From the NCBI GenBank assembly GCA_003024985.2, contig PXIH01S0018005.1: a stretch of 18,893 nt of DNA. One strand, given 5' to 3'. This DNA comes from Euperipatoides rowelli (taxonomy: Eukaryota > Onychophora > Udeonychophora > Euonychophora > Peripatopsidae). The first letter of the stretch is position 1, and each line of letters begins with the position of its first letter. The notes under the pieces are model-generated. The model ran no database searches. It saw nothing but the letters and a program-made list of their open reading frames with translations, and was not told the origin of the DNA. The position numbers and the translations under genes were made by a program. Shown here piece after piece: positions 1 to 9,770 of the stretch.

Positions 1-1228
1 CTTCATTTTTAGAATAGCAATATACCATAGCCTATTCATAGATTTTCAAATATACAGTATATTACCAAATTGCATTACTGTACTTTTATTTGGTTCAGAT
101 AAGATTGAAAGACAACTTAAATTTATATATTACACAACTGTTTTTATTTTAAAATGTCTGTCTTCCTTTAATGTCAACATTGCTATGAGTAATTACTACG
201 ATGATGTGTATTAACCATAAACATGGAAATATAAATCATTTGTTGTTTAATTTTCAAAGCTGAAGAGTTTAGTTGAGTTTCTTATGTCTAAATTGATCGA
301 TCAAACATCCTTAAACCATAATGCAATATTTATTTAAACCAAAGTCAATTTATATTTGTAGGATTACCAACTAATAACAGTTTTTTCTCTTCTTTCTGGC
401 TAATTGAAGGAACTGAGAATGGCAGAACGCCAAGATATAAGGCTAAACTAAGTCAATCTATGCAGCTGGTTTACTCATTCAGACTTGCCTGATTTTTTAA
501 AAAATAAACATCACAGAAAATGTTATGAAACATCTTGATTGGTTATTCTTTCAAATTGATATAAAGTAATGAGTTTTTTAGGAATTGGAAACTCGGTTGT
601 AGAAAATGTTCATAGCCTACTAGTGACATTTTCTCTCCCCCCATCCCATTTCATTTCCAAGGAAATGAAGTTGTATCTATTGTTTCCCATAGGATTATGG
701 TTAGAGATCTTTTTTAAATTAAATTGTATCGAAATTAATTGAAAAATTAAAAAAAAACAAGACCCTAATGTTGAAATGTAGGATTATTGCGATCATATCG
801 TATCAGCAGTTAAACATTAAATTGCGCAAAGTTGTAGCCATGATGTATAATTACTTGTGATGAGATTGCAAAACCAAACAGTAATGGTGCTAAATTTTGA
901 CATGTAAATAGATTCTGACTTTATGCAAAAGAAATTGAGAATCTTTAGAATGGAAGCCTTTTTGCTAGCCATATTTAGAAAAATATGTATAGAACGTATT
1001 AAATGGCAATGGATACATCCATTGAATACAAAGGGCCTATGACTAAGCCAATTTGAACACAGTATAAAAAAAAGCTTACAAAAAATTCACTTATAAAAAT
1101 CGACTGAATGAGAGTAAACTAATACGTTGGTTATGTGTAGTAGGATCTTAAGAAAGAACTAGACGTGGTTTTTATTTTATACTTCCATTTTATTATTTAC
1201 TAGACTTGAGAATACACCATCTAACCCT
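1..1228. other. AT-rich non-coding stretch
   Basis: No gene is visible. All frames are densely stopped. A pyrimidine-rich tract ending in AG near 410 could pass for a splice acceptor. It is followed by an 11-codon reading frame (ATG at about 419, stop TAA), but no donor or conserved domain follows. A 9-bp inverted repeat at 601-609 / 626-634 is within chance expectation for this composition. Confidence 0.6.
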
Positions 1229-1328
1229 AATAGCAGAATATAAATGGGGGTGGGAGTACATATGGATGGACTGGCTCCTGCCATACTGGTGAATTGTTTA
1301 CAGTTGAGAGACAAAGGGTTTAGTAGAA

Positions 1329-1376
1329 ATGGCGAAACGGAAAGCCACTCCGACCAAACCAGACATCTTACAATAA
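1329..1376 (+). CDS. Possible micro-ORF or first exon with basic N-terminus
   Basis: A 15-codon frame starts at an ATG in a good Kozak-like context (AAATGG). It encodes a basic, nuclear-signal-like peptide beginning MAKRKATPTKP and ends in TAA. Its bases are noticeably more GC- and CpG-rich than the surroundings. A TATAAATG sequence followed by a G-rich stretch lies about 90 bases upstream (1239-1246), and AAG/GTTAGG at 1375-1383 resembles a weak splice donor. The in-frame TAA sits just before that donor, so a spliced product from this ATG would be terminated. It may be a short upstream ORF, a decayed first exon or chance. I do not recognise a family. Confidence 0.15.
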   Translation: MAKRKATPTKPDILQ

Positions 1377-2226
1377 GGTTAGGCTATATTATATACTACT
1401 AGTAGGATGCAGATTTAAATAAATAACTTGAATAAATTAGCATATTTTTCTCATATAAGGAATTTGTCTGTTTTATGCAATGTTTACAATTATATAATTT
1501 ATCAGATTATATATTATGAGCAATGCATTTACAAAAGTAAAGCATTGCTCATTCGTAAACGACGTAAACTAAAGACAGTTCTTCTTTGATGCACCAACCA
1601 AGTCAAAGAACAAGAATAAAAACCTTATTTCATGATTTGTTATAATAGCCAAATTCAAAGTCATTCTTACTAATTCATGGGATATTTCCTTATGTCAATT
1701 CCAGCGTTTGACAATCTATTTTAGTCCAGGCTAACCTTACAAAAACATGTGATTTAGAAATGAAATTGGCATTGAAAAGAGATTAACAATAACATTGAGG
1801 TCAGTAAAAAGTACAAAAAGTTGGAAATATACAATTAATTAATAAATATACAATTACAACATAACATTATATTAAAAACATCATGTAGGCTATTCAATTT
1901 TATTTAAAAACACATAATAGGATTAGTATATTTATCCATGAGTATAAGTATCGTCATTATATTCTTGGATAACTATATGCTAATAAGGAGTATTAGGATC
2001 GTAAATTTATTCTTGGCTAAATGTACAGTATTAATATAGAAAACGAGCTAAGCCTAATGTTTGTTTGTTTCTTTTTTTTTCGCCATATATTTTTTATGTT
2101 ATAGGAATATAGAAGCCTTTTTTTTTTAATAGCCAATTTATGGCGATTGAATGGCTAGTGTAGACATAGCTCCGAAAACAATTTGAATAACAAGCAACTG
2201 TGACTGAATCACAAAATTAATTAATT
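1377..2226. other. AT-rich non-coding stretch
   Basis: Apart from the hairpin at 1516-1552, I see no coding or mobile-element signal here. The sequence is simple and AT-rich, with poly-T runs around 2071-2130. Confidence 0.6.
1516..1552. repeat. Strong 16-bp hairpin with AAAA loop
   Basis: ATGAGCAATGC is followed by A-TTTAC, a four-base AAAA loop, GTAAA and the perfect complement GCATTGCTCAT. This gives a 16-bp stem with one bulged A. Pairing stops abruptly on both sides, so it is too short for a typical animal microRNA precursor. A stem this long and tightly closed is unlikely by chance in a window of this size. Function unknown. Confidence 0.7.
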
Positions 2227-2261
2227 TGCGATCCTGCGATCTGATCGCATTTTCTGCGATC
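2227..2261. repeat. Cluster of four TGCGATC motifs
   Basis: TGCGATC occurs at 2227-2233, 2235-2241 and 2255-2261, and in inverted form (GATCGCA) at 2243-2249. Four copies fall within 35 bases of otherwise AT-rich DNA. Related GATC/ATCG words recur at about 2330-2375, so this may be one end of a decayed inverted-repeat element, or a cluster of protein-binding sites. Confidence 0.4.
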
Positions 2262-2819
2262 AAAACTTCTCCCTATGATTGAATCGGTATGTTTAGATGA
2301 TCTTATTGAGACAAGGTATTGAACTTTTAGCAATCAGATCTTGCAACCCAATCGTAAGGATCAATACAATTACATATCCAAACCTTAACAAGTGAAAATG
2401 AAAGGGGGGGGGGGGGAATGTCACTAGTATGGCCAATTTTAATGCTGTAGTGAACTAGAAAGCTCAGTCTTGACTGTTGTAATGTCTTTCATTAACAGGG
2501 TTTGTATGTATTTATGATGATTTATTTTTATTATTCTCTCCAGAAGTGAACTAAGTCTACAGTTGATAGTTATATTCTTGAGAGTAGGAGGGGGGGGGGT
2601 GCACTGTATTTACTTGATGGTAATACTGCATATCTTGCATCATCATTACACATTTTATAAAATGTCTATAGTCATTTCTCCCCCTATCTTCTTCCCTCAC
2701 TTCCTACAACACAATTCATTTTTCTATAAGGCTTGATGAATCCTCCTCTTTGTGCCCTATAGAAATTTTCTGACATAACATACCCTCTTCCTATTTTTCT
2801 TAACCCTTTCATAGGAGAA
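2262..2819. other. Non-coding stretch with G homopolymers
   Basis: No gene is seen. Two pure G runs stand out: 13 G at 2404-2416 and 10 G at 2590-2599. A pyrimidine-rich stretch (CT tracts) occupies about 2675-2810. Confidence 0.55.
2404..2416. repeat. G13 homopolymer
   Basis: Thirteen consecutive G residues in an AT-rich context. Similar tracts are G10 at 2590-2599, C11 at 3280-3290 and C11 at 14578-14588. These are hypermutable and prone to sequencing error. Confidence 0.8.
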
Positions 2820-3120
2820 TTAGGTATGGAAAAATTCATTTTTCTCATGCAAAATGATCTGAGATGGAAAAAACAAAATAAGTGCAGCTTCTAATTGAAA
2901 ACAATGAAGATCATTAAAATCCTGTGGTGATTGCTCCTCATGTGAAAACTTAAATTGAGATTATGGTCATTTCCGTGTTTCCCATACTGATAAATATCCT
3001 GATGGAATGATCTGACCAGCTCTTCTCATTCAGCTCGGTGCCAAATTGATTTTCCATGAGAGGAAAAAAAAATAGAATGAGAAGCACAGCATTTGAATAA
3101 AGTACTTTGCTTTACGTTAA
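2820..3120. other. Higher-complexity block, possible conserved non-coding element
   Basis: This block lacks homopolymers over most of its length, is less AT-biased than its flanks and has no terminal inverted repeats or open frame. It includes a perfect 10-bp inverted repeat (CTTCTCATTC at 3022-3031 with its complement at 3075-3084), which may be chance. A short segment just downstream (about 3150-3205, containing ACTGCCAGCTTTTATGG) loosely resembles about 8042-8093. Calling it a regulatory element is inference from composition only. Confidence 0.2.
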
Positions 3121-3350
3121 AATCTCTGGCATCTATTTATAGCTGTAGGAACAACTTATTTGACTATGCTTTGCACTCTGAAATTTCTTACACTGCCAGC
3201 TTTTATGGGAATTAAATGTTAAGTAAAATTATCTGTGACATTTTGTGATGATTATTTGATTTATAATGAATTTTTTTATCCCCCCCCCCCACAGAACCTC
3301 TCTTCCTAATCATATATTCAGGCAAGTACCCCCTCACAGTCATTTTAGAC
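3121..3350. other. Non-coding stretch with C11 tract
   Basis: The T-rich and C11 run at 3272-3290 ends in ACAG, so it mimics a 3' splice site. The sequence after it has no sustained open frame, so I do not call an exon. Confidence 0.5.
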
Positions 3351-3405
3351 TATGATATCACAATTTTGAGATGTCACATTTTTTGTGGCATAGTTTGATA
3401 TCATA
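3351..3405. repeat. Nested inverted repeat (hairpin)
   Basis: The outer arms TATGATATCA (3351-3360) and TGATATCATA (3396-3405) are perfect complements. Nested inside, ATGTCAC and GTGGCAT pair with one mismatch around a T-rich loop. The result is a two-part 55-nt hairpin with asymmetric spacers. No target duplications or longer arms were seen. Confidence 0.5.
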
Positions 3406-4934
3406 AATTAACATTAAGCTATAGAACTGTGACATTTTAAACTCATAAACTTTTAAATAAACCATACTGCTTAGTATGTGCATATTTTCACTTAGAGATA
3501 CACATGATGGACTATCTTTTTTTTTTTTTTGTTTGAGAATTTGATAGACGATGTCACTATAAAATGTGATTGCAAGTCACCATGTGGGTTTATTTATAAG
3601 TTCTTAAAATTTCAAAAGTCTTATCCGAGCAAGTGCGTCTGTTTCAAAATCAACATTAAAAGGAATTCAGACTGATCTTGATCATATTATGATGCATGAT
3701 GGTAAATATAAGGTTTTTAATGAATGGCCGCCTTAAAAAAGTAATATTTTTTTTGCTAATATAAAATTACATGCAACGTTAACGGTCAGTCACCTTTATA
3801 GAAAAGCGCATGTGCAAGGTTTTCACACACTGCGCGGTGTTTCACGTTCTTAGATTTAGATATTATTGTTAGCATTTATTAGGCTATTAGCCTATTATTA
3901 AAAAATTAGAAATAAAATTATTAATAAACTAGTGTTTATCCGTTTGATTTCATGCTTTAAATAAAAAAATATTATTATTGCTATTAATAATTAGCTTTAT
4001 TAAACAATAAGATAAGATATACTGTAATGCATGATTGTGCTAATAAAAACCACATATATTTTTCATTTTAATATTTTGAAACATAACGTTCTCACATTAA
4101 GTGATTTATACTTTTTAATTGTTTCTGAAATGATTTTAGGAAAAGATGGGATGGGGAGGGGGTGGTCTCGGGGGATAAGGTAAGGGGATATCACAAGGAG
4201 CTTATTCGGATAGTTAATTAAATTAGAAAATGATATTTTTAGCAAAAAGACATTATATTACCTCAAAATTTGTCAATTACATTAAAAAGCTTAAAATTAT
4301 TTCCCACCAAAAATTTATGGCATTTTAATTTTCTGCTTACATTAAAGAATTCAGACGGTATTAGTTTTGCCGAAAAGGTTTCTGTACGTGAGAAAAATAA
4401 TCTATCTTAAAAATACAAGCGCAAATAACAGTTTAAGTAAGAGCAATTGACAAATCCACTTAGATCTGCCATCTATTGTGTCATTCTCAGACGCATATCT
4501 CACACTATGAAAATTTTAATATCTAGCCCACAATTTATTTGATGACATCATCACACAGTTTAAGATAATTTAATAAAAATAATGTACTTTTCTGCAAATG
4601 TCTAAAAATATAATTAGTGATATTTTAAGGAATTGACAACTAAAGTGTTTGTCACCACCACTGTCTTAATACATTACAGTAAACTAAATCAAGTAGCTAA
4701 TTTAACCTGCCAGCAGGCTTGTTACACACTTAATGCATAAACATGTTTTTTTTTATATTTTATTTAAATTAATTTATTTGTGTATTTATATTTTTTTCCT
4801 CACATATATTTATTCATTGGACAGTTATATGATAAGTGAGTGATTTTACTATTTATTTTAAGCGCATTTAGTCAACATTTTCAACATTTATATCGCTTAG
4901 TGCATGGAGTACAAGTTCGTAGCCGGTCATTGAA
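3406..4934. other. AT-rich non-coding stretch
   Basis: No gene is visible on either strand. A small CpG-bearing hairpin lies at 3806-3814 / 3826-3835 (GCGCATGTG against CACACTGCGC, one bulge). A G-rich patch lies around 4145-4190. The open frame on the minus strand at about 4063-4245 has no protein-like features. Confidence 0.6.
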
Positions 4935-5334
4935 ATAAATTTGATTTTAGTTATAGCTTAACTTATATTATTTAATTCCGATGGCCAAAATAATATTTTT
5001 TTTTTACGAATTTAGAACAAATTTTATTTGTATATATCTATATAAAACATAAATAATTTCAAATGTATATTTTTACGAATATAGAATGTATTTAATTTGT
5101 GATATGTATAACATAAATAATTTCCAAAGTACATTTATATTAATATAGGACGTATTTACATCATAAATAATTCAAAAAGTAAATTTATATGAATATAGGA
5201 TGTATTTACAACATAAATAATTCCCAAAGTACATTTATATTAATATAGGATGTATTTACAACATAAATAATTAAAAAAGTACATTTATATGAATATAGGA
5301 CGTATTTACAACATAAATAATTCCAAAAGTACAT
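4935..5334 (+). repeat. Left inverted arm of the foldback element
   Basis: The unique outer part (about 4935-5060) pairs with 7180 down to about 7050. The inner part is the expanded 50-bp tandem array. Its inner edge (ATAATTCCAAAAGTACAT) matches the complement of the inner edge of the right arm, so both arms share both boundaries. Confidence 0.65.
5085..5334. repeat. 50-bp tandem repeat array (minisatellite)
   Basis: The block ACATAAATAA recurs at 5111, 5161 (first base or two changed), 5211, 5261 and 5311, exactly 50 bases apart. Each is followed by a variable TTCCCAAAGT-like segment, ACATTTATAT(T/G)AATATAGGA and (C/T)GTATTTACA. A more diverged, slightly longer unit (64-bp spacing, start at 5047) precedes the array. 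Regular spacing with few differences points to recent unit amplification by unequal exchange or slippage. Confidence 0.85.
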
Positions 5335-5576
5335 AGAATATTTTTTAAGAATCTTTTGATGAACATAACGAAGAAAAATGGAAAATTAAAACATTTTCTC
5401 ACAGTTTATTCACTTTTTTATTTTTCAGCTTTCTATGTTTTTATAGGCCTATTGTTCGATTTAATTTTTAAAACATTATTATTTTTTGTTCAGTTCTGCA
5501 ACAATCAAATATTCAAAATGAAATTAGTAGTTTTACTAAACTGATGATTTCTTTATAGCGGGACTTGTGTGTGATG
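5335..5576. other. Foldback interior, left of nested MITE
   Basis: T-rich sequence with no recognisable protein. The open frame starting at 5356 is hydrophobic only because of its T content. No feature is called. Confidence 0.5.
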
Positions 5577-5610
5577 TAGGGTTGGACATCGAACATCAAT
5601 GTTTTGCAAA

Positions 5611-5685
5611 CATCGATGGTCAGAGGTCGATGTTCGATGTTTTTACCATCGATGGTCAAAGGTTGATGTTTTCCTGACATTGATG
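5611..5685 (+). repeat. Internal direct repeat of the MITE, copy 1
   Basis: Aligns without gaps to 5811-5885 with about six mismatches in 75 bases. It contains CATCGATGGTCAGAGGTCGA and further GTCGATGTT words. Such subterminal motif repeats are common hAT transposase-binding architecture; binding here is inference. Confidence 0.8.
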
Positions 5686-5810
5686 TTTTGTTATTGATCA
5701 ATGTTTTTATTTTCTATCAATGTTTTTTTTTTTTTTAATATACCGGTAGGCTACATAAAAACAAAATACCTCCAAGAAGTAATTTATGTAGGCATTTTGA
5801 ATACATCGAA

Positions 5811-5885
5811 CATCGATGGTCAGAGGTCGATGTTCGATGTTTTTACCTTTGATGGTCAAAGGTCGATGTTTTTCTGCCATCGATG
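5811..5885 (+). repeat. Internal direct repeat of the MITE, copy 2
   Basis: Second copy of the 5611-5685 segment, offset exactly 200 bases. It is followed by more CATCGATG palindromes up to the right terminal repeat. Confidence 0.8.
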
Positions 5886-5948
5886 GTCATCTGTCGATGT
5901 TGTCATTAATGGTAACATCGATGTTAAGCCTTCGATGTCCCATCCCTA

Positions 5949-6939
5949 GTGCCATGTGCCCGCTTGTGTCGCAATTATTGACGCACCCTTTGGAGGGTTA
6001 ATAACCAAATAATGGATTATTTGCTGTGAGCACCTTGATTCACTTATGCATATATGACGTCTAGTGAACGTTTAAGTAATATGATAAGATAGGCTGAATG
6101 TTTCAGTAGCCGGTTTTTTTATTAAGCCAAAGTCTAGATCAAATAATTCTACATTTGATTATATATTAAAAAAAAAATTAAGTAGGCTTTAATACAGAAT
6201 TTTAATTATTAATCCATATTTATTATTATGAGCAATGACAAATTTATATTAATCTCAGAGTTTGGGTGTTGTTTTTTTTTTAAAAGTGTACCCACATCTC
6301 AATGATGATTCTCCATTATGTTTGGAGTAAAATAACTAAGTAGAATTATAGTAGTGATAACCACAATTTTTAATAGGTTAATTTAATTTTGTCCAATAAT
6401 TTATAAATTTTATATTTACCAACAAAAAAAAAAGTAAAAAACTTAAAATTTGTCGTGCTGAAAATCTCCATGGTAATAAATTTAAAAGCCTTTTCACTGT
6501 ATTATTTATTAGATGGGTTGTGTCATAATAATTGAATTAGAAGCAAGGAATAACTGAATTCGATCATTTTATTTGGAAAATTAATAATTTAAAAATTAAC
6601 AGGATCTCTAGGGAATTCTGTGTTTGTTTTTTAGCTATTTTTAAAAACAAATTCTTTTTTTATTTTATTGTACTGGATTAAAAAAACAACTCCAAATTAA
6701 CTCTTTCATGCTGCCGTTTGGCAAAAATGCTAAGCTCATGTGTATCATATTTTACTGTCTTGAAACGAATTCAAATTTCTCCTATAGAGCTCAGGTAAAT
6801 GCAAACCAGGAAGGAAGCTGCATATCTTGCCTCCTATATTTTTCTCATTTACGACAATGCATTCCATTTTTTTTCTCATTTCAGGTTAATCTTACCTTAA
6901 GCCTTTATCTTAATGCTTACTTTAATCCTAAACCCTATA
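5949..6939. other. Foldback interior, right of nested MITE
   Basis: No transposase or other protein is recognisable. A strong acceptor-like tract (T-rich run ending TTTCAG at about 6884) precedes a short open stretch that runs straight into the right arm. I regard it as chance. A small palindrome (ACCCTTTGGAGGGT) is at about 5986-5999. Confidence 0.5.
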
Positions 6940-7180
6940 AAAATGTACTTTTGGAATTTATATCCATATAAATGTACTTTTGGAATTACTTAAATTGTTT
7001 ATATACAAATTAAATATGTTCTTTATTCGTAAAAACATACTTTTTGAATTATTTATGTTTTATTATATAGATAGCTATACAAATTAAATTTGTTCTCTAT
7101 TCATAAAAAAATATTATCAGAGTATAATTTTGACCATCAGAATTAAATAATATAAGCTTATAACTAAAAATCAAATTTAT
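6940..7180 (-). repeat. Right inverted arm of the foldback element
   Basis: Reverse complement of the left arm, but with only about one and a half of the 50-bp units: AATGTACTTTTGGAATT occurs twice, near 6941 and 6971. Its outer end, TCAAATTTAT at 7171-7180, mirrors ATAAATTTGA at 4935-4944. Confidence 0.65.
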
Positions 7181-7979
7181 GCCTAATGTACTTTTTTTTT
7201 TAACATTAGAATAGCACCTAGATATAAAATAGTATAAAACATAACCAATATTAGTGCAATCCAAGAAAGTAGATATGTTTGCTAAAGAGAGCAGATAAAA
7301 ATACGAAATTTCACCATAAGCAGATTTGATTTATATATCTGGATTAGAGCAAGGATTCATATTGAGCCTAAACCTCAAATTCTACCGAGTCCTTTTCAGT
7401 ATTGAGGTTTCTGTACTATTGCATTTCAAGGTTTTGTCTTAGCGCAATTCATATCATTATCCGACCTATCAAAATGTGCCTTCGAGCATTTTTCTAATTT
7501 TTAACCCTTCATTGTTCACAAACAGACAATTCGCCAATGGTCTTTTAAAAGAGTAGGCTTAGTAGTTGGACTCTTACTGTAAGTAATGCTTACAGTCAAA
7601 CTCTGAAATCCTCACTTTGTGCAGCACTGTACATTGAAATTTTTAACTCGGGTGAATTTAACCGAGCAGTAATTATTACAATAGTTTGCTGATCAATATT
7701 TTGTCTTTCTTCATGCTATGAAAATGCACAGGAATAATAATAGCCGGTAAATGGCAAAGACAAAACTAATCACCTGATCTATGTCTGGGTAACATTTGTT
7801 TTCTACCCACATTAAACTTTTACTGCAGAATCAAAGCAACCCTCCCCCTTCCCCACACACTTAAACTCGTACTTGCACAATTCAATTTACCATTCTTACT
7901 AAAATAGCATATAAAATATTGGCATTAAATAAACCACACAACATTGTTCTCATTCTGATTTTTTTTTTGTCTTAAAGTA
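7181..7979. other. AT-rich non-coding stretch
   Basis: No gene or mobile element is recognised. A short perfect 8-bp hairpin (ACTGTAAG/CTTACAGT) near 7575-7595 is within chance expectation. Confidence 0.55.
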
Positions 7980-8712
7980 CGCTAAGAGATGGAACAAAAT
8001 GGTGACTATTAAATCAGTTATGGGATGTATGATTGCAGGCACAACTTTTATGTCTGCACTTCAGTTTTTTTTTTCATTGCCAGCTCTTATGGATTTGTAT
8101 TGTGAAAGCATTTTCATTTGCACATGAGATGATCATGTGTTTAATTGTTTTACTAAGCTAATACTCAAAAGTGTAAATGTTGGTCTGTTCTACAGTTGGC
8201 AGAGCTAAACAGACTTTTTTTGGTGGCACAAGGGCTTATTTATGCATAATTAAGATCATGATTAAAAGACTTTATCATACAATACATAATGAATTGCTTT
8301 TCTTGCTAAAAAGATATGCAATTGGATTACAAAGAGTCTCACATCCAAACACATTCAATTAGGAGTAATTAATTTCATTTTCGTCATTAATTGTTCTCAC
8401 ATCCTTCCCATAATTCAACTAAGTAGCCTTGCCACCAAAAACAATAGACATTCCTAATTATCTGGAACTAATCAACATAGCTGGACCTGGATTAGTTATC
8501 AAACAGCAAGCTGTTATCTTGAAAACTGCCACTTAAAACTGTTGCTAAGGGAATATATTGAGAAGAGGAAAACCCTCTAGGCTTGCTTATCTATTCCGGA
8601 CAAGACAGACATCTTTAGATGTGAGCACCTGGATCAACACCTTCATCAAAGCATTACATTAGGGAAACCACCTCGGGCACAAAGGATCTTCTGATGAACC
8701 CCCAGTGGTACG
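7980..8712. promoter_or_regulatory. Candidate conserved non-coding / enhancer-like block
   Basis: This block stands out by sequence complexity: few homopolymers, lower A+T than its flanks (especially 8570-8712) and no inverted termini. It carries homeodomain- and POU-like words: TTATGCATAATTAAG with ATGATTAAAAG at about 8238-8265, TAATTAATTT at 8366, CATTAATTG at 8385 and CTAATTATC at about 8454. TCTCACATCC is directly repeated at 8337 and 8395 with related sequence after each copy. No sustained open frame is present; the 61-codon frame at 8177 has no protein-like features. GGTACGTAAG at about 8708 could be a splice donor, so an untranslated exon is an alternative reading. Regulatory function is inference from composition and motifs. 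Confidence 0.25.
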
Positions 8713-9547
8713 TAAGAATATTTCTGATATTTTTACTTAGTAACAAATAACTAGAAACCTTAAGTGCACAAACCTTTTCCGTTTATCTTAGCCTGCCAAC
8801 ATATATAATTTCATTATAGTAGAAACTATTTTTATCAATTATATTATTTTAGTTGTTTTATTATTCAGGTTTTCATACCATAAAACCATGAGTTGGTTTA
8901 GTAAAATTAGAATGACAGCTCATTGATTATTTCTATAGCCTACATATTTCAATAATTTGACTTTGCATCCATTGGATGAGTAATAAATTGTTTTAAACTT
9001 TAAACCTAAACTAGTATATTTTCTTTGGCACACCATTAGACTATTTTAGAAGTTCATACAAAGAATTTTGAATCTTGCTTATTTTTGCAAAGGGCTTCAG
9101 ATCTTACAGCTCAACAACCTTTTCACATTCTGAGATCTTGAACTGTTCCTTTTTCGAGTTCTAAGAATCAGTTTATAATTTATTTGGTGTCATTTTAGTT
9201 CAGAATTTTCTCCACCCTTTCATAACAGTGGCCAAATTAGCATCGCAGGATGCACAATTTTTTCCACAGAAAAAGTTCCCAAATTTAACTTTTCCCTAAA
9301 CTTATAGTCTAAGCGATTTAGTTTTCATCTTGTCTGGATTTAATTATTTTAATTCTTTGAAACATTCACTTAATATTAGTCAAATTTTGAAATGTTGAGT
9401 ATTGTTTTGGTGAAGAATAACGTTGGTCAGGGACAACCTCGTTAGACTGCAGTGTTGTTTTCCGGCGTATTTGTATTTATATAGTTAAAATCATTTAAGT
9501 AGATTTTATAGAAAATGAGACATTTTTTAAATTAAAAAAATTTCATA
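8713..9547. other. AT-rich non-coding stretch
   Basis: No gene is seen on either strand. A short 17-codon frame at 9392-9445 has no supporting splice or domain signals. Confidence 0.55.
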
Positions 9548-9770
9548 CAAAACTTTTCGATCAGGTTCCGTTATCTGCCTACCAACCTGATTAACGTTTG
9601 GCATCACGTAACAACTAAAATATAGTAGCATGTGGAATTACTATTTTTTTTTTGCTGATTTTGATAATCTATAGCTGAAATAATCTTTTGATGAGCATCG
9701 ATCTAGATAATTTCAACTTGCTATTGTCAGCCATATTGGTGGGCAGATAACGGATATTGACAACTTTTCT
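9548..9770. mobile_element. MITE-like inverted-repeat element (about 220 bp)
   Basis: CCGTTATCTGCCTACCAA at 9568-9585 is nearly identical to the complement of 9736-9753 (one change). Weaker pairing extends outward through AAAACTTTTC and AAAAGTTGTC-type sequence to about 9548 and 9770. The interior segment 9663-9720 is closely related to 10471-10527 inside the next element (GATAATCTA..AG..TGAAATAAT..TTTTGAT shared). That indicates a dispersed repeat family. Target duplications and superfamily are not clear. Confidence 0.45.

Larger units (their letters stand above)
5577..5948. mobile_element. hAT-like MITE (372 bp) nested in the foldback element
   Basis: The left end TAGGGTTGGACATCGAA and the complement of the right end, TAGGGATGGGACATCGAA, form terminal inverted repeats. 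The flanking octamers are GTGTGATG on the left and GTGCCATG on the right, 6 of 8 identical, consistent with an aged 8-bp hAT target duplication. The interior is packed with CATCGATG-type palindromes, plus a roughly 75-bp direct duplication exactly 200 bases apart. No transposase is encoded, so mobility would depend on an autonomous hAT elsewhere. It lies inside the foldback element and is therefore the younger of the two insertions. Short ORFs here on both strands are by-products of the repeated motif. Confidence 0.8.
4935..7180. mobile_element. Foldback-type element with long tandem-repeat-bearing inverted arms
   Basis: Two arms are reverse complements of each other: the left (4935-5334) and the right (6940-7180). 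Reading inward from each end, the same landmarks appear in order: ATAAATTTGATTTT, then AGTTATA..GCTT, TATATTATTTAATTC, GATGG(C/T)CAAAAT, a poly-T run with ACGAAT or ATGAAT, GAACAAATTT, ACATAAATAATT, and finally AAAGTACATTTATAT. Identity over about 230 aligned bases looks near 80% by eye. The left arm is longer because it carries extra 50-bp tandem units. This architecture (long inverted arms built partly of internal tandem repeats around an unrelated centre) is that of foldback or Galileo-like DNA transposons. The centre encodes no transposase and has been invaded by a separate hAT-like MITE. The exact termini and target duplication could not be fixed. An alternative is two independent insertions of one tandem-repeat element in opposite orientation. 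Confidence 0.6.

Noticed and set aside
601-634. 9-bp inverted repeat AGAAAATGT/ACATTTTCT
   Set aside because: Chance expectation in AT-rich DNA; no extension or flanking duplication.
3022-3084. Perfect 10-bp inverted repeat CTTCTCATTC/GAATGAGAAG
   Set aside because: With a 43-base spacer such a pair is expected by chance in a window this size.
5513-6001. Overlapping short ORFs on both strands around the CATCGATG repeats
   Set aside because: They are translations of the MITE's repeated motif; the protein repeats (GQRSMFDV-type) follow the DNA repeats and exist in several frames.
6708-6971. 87-codon ORF with an acceptor-like tract inside
   Set aside because: It crosses from foldback interior into the inverted arm, and no part resembles a transposase.
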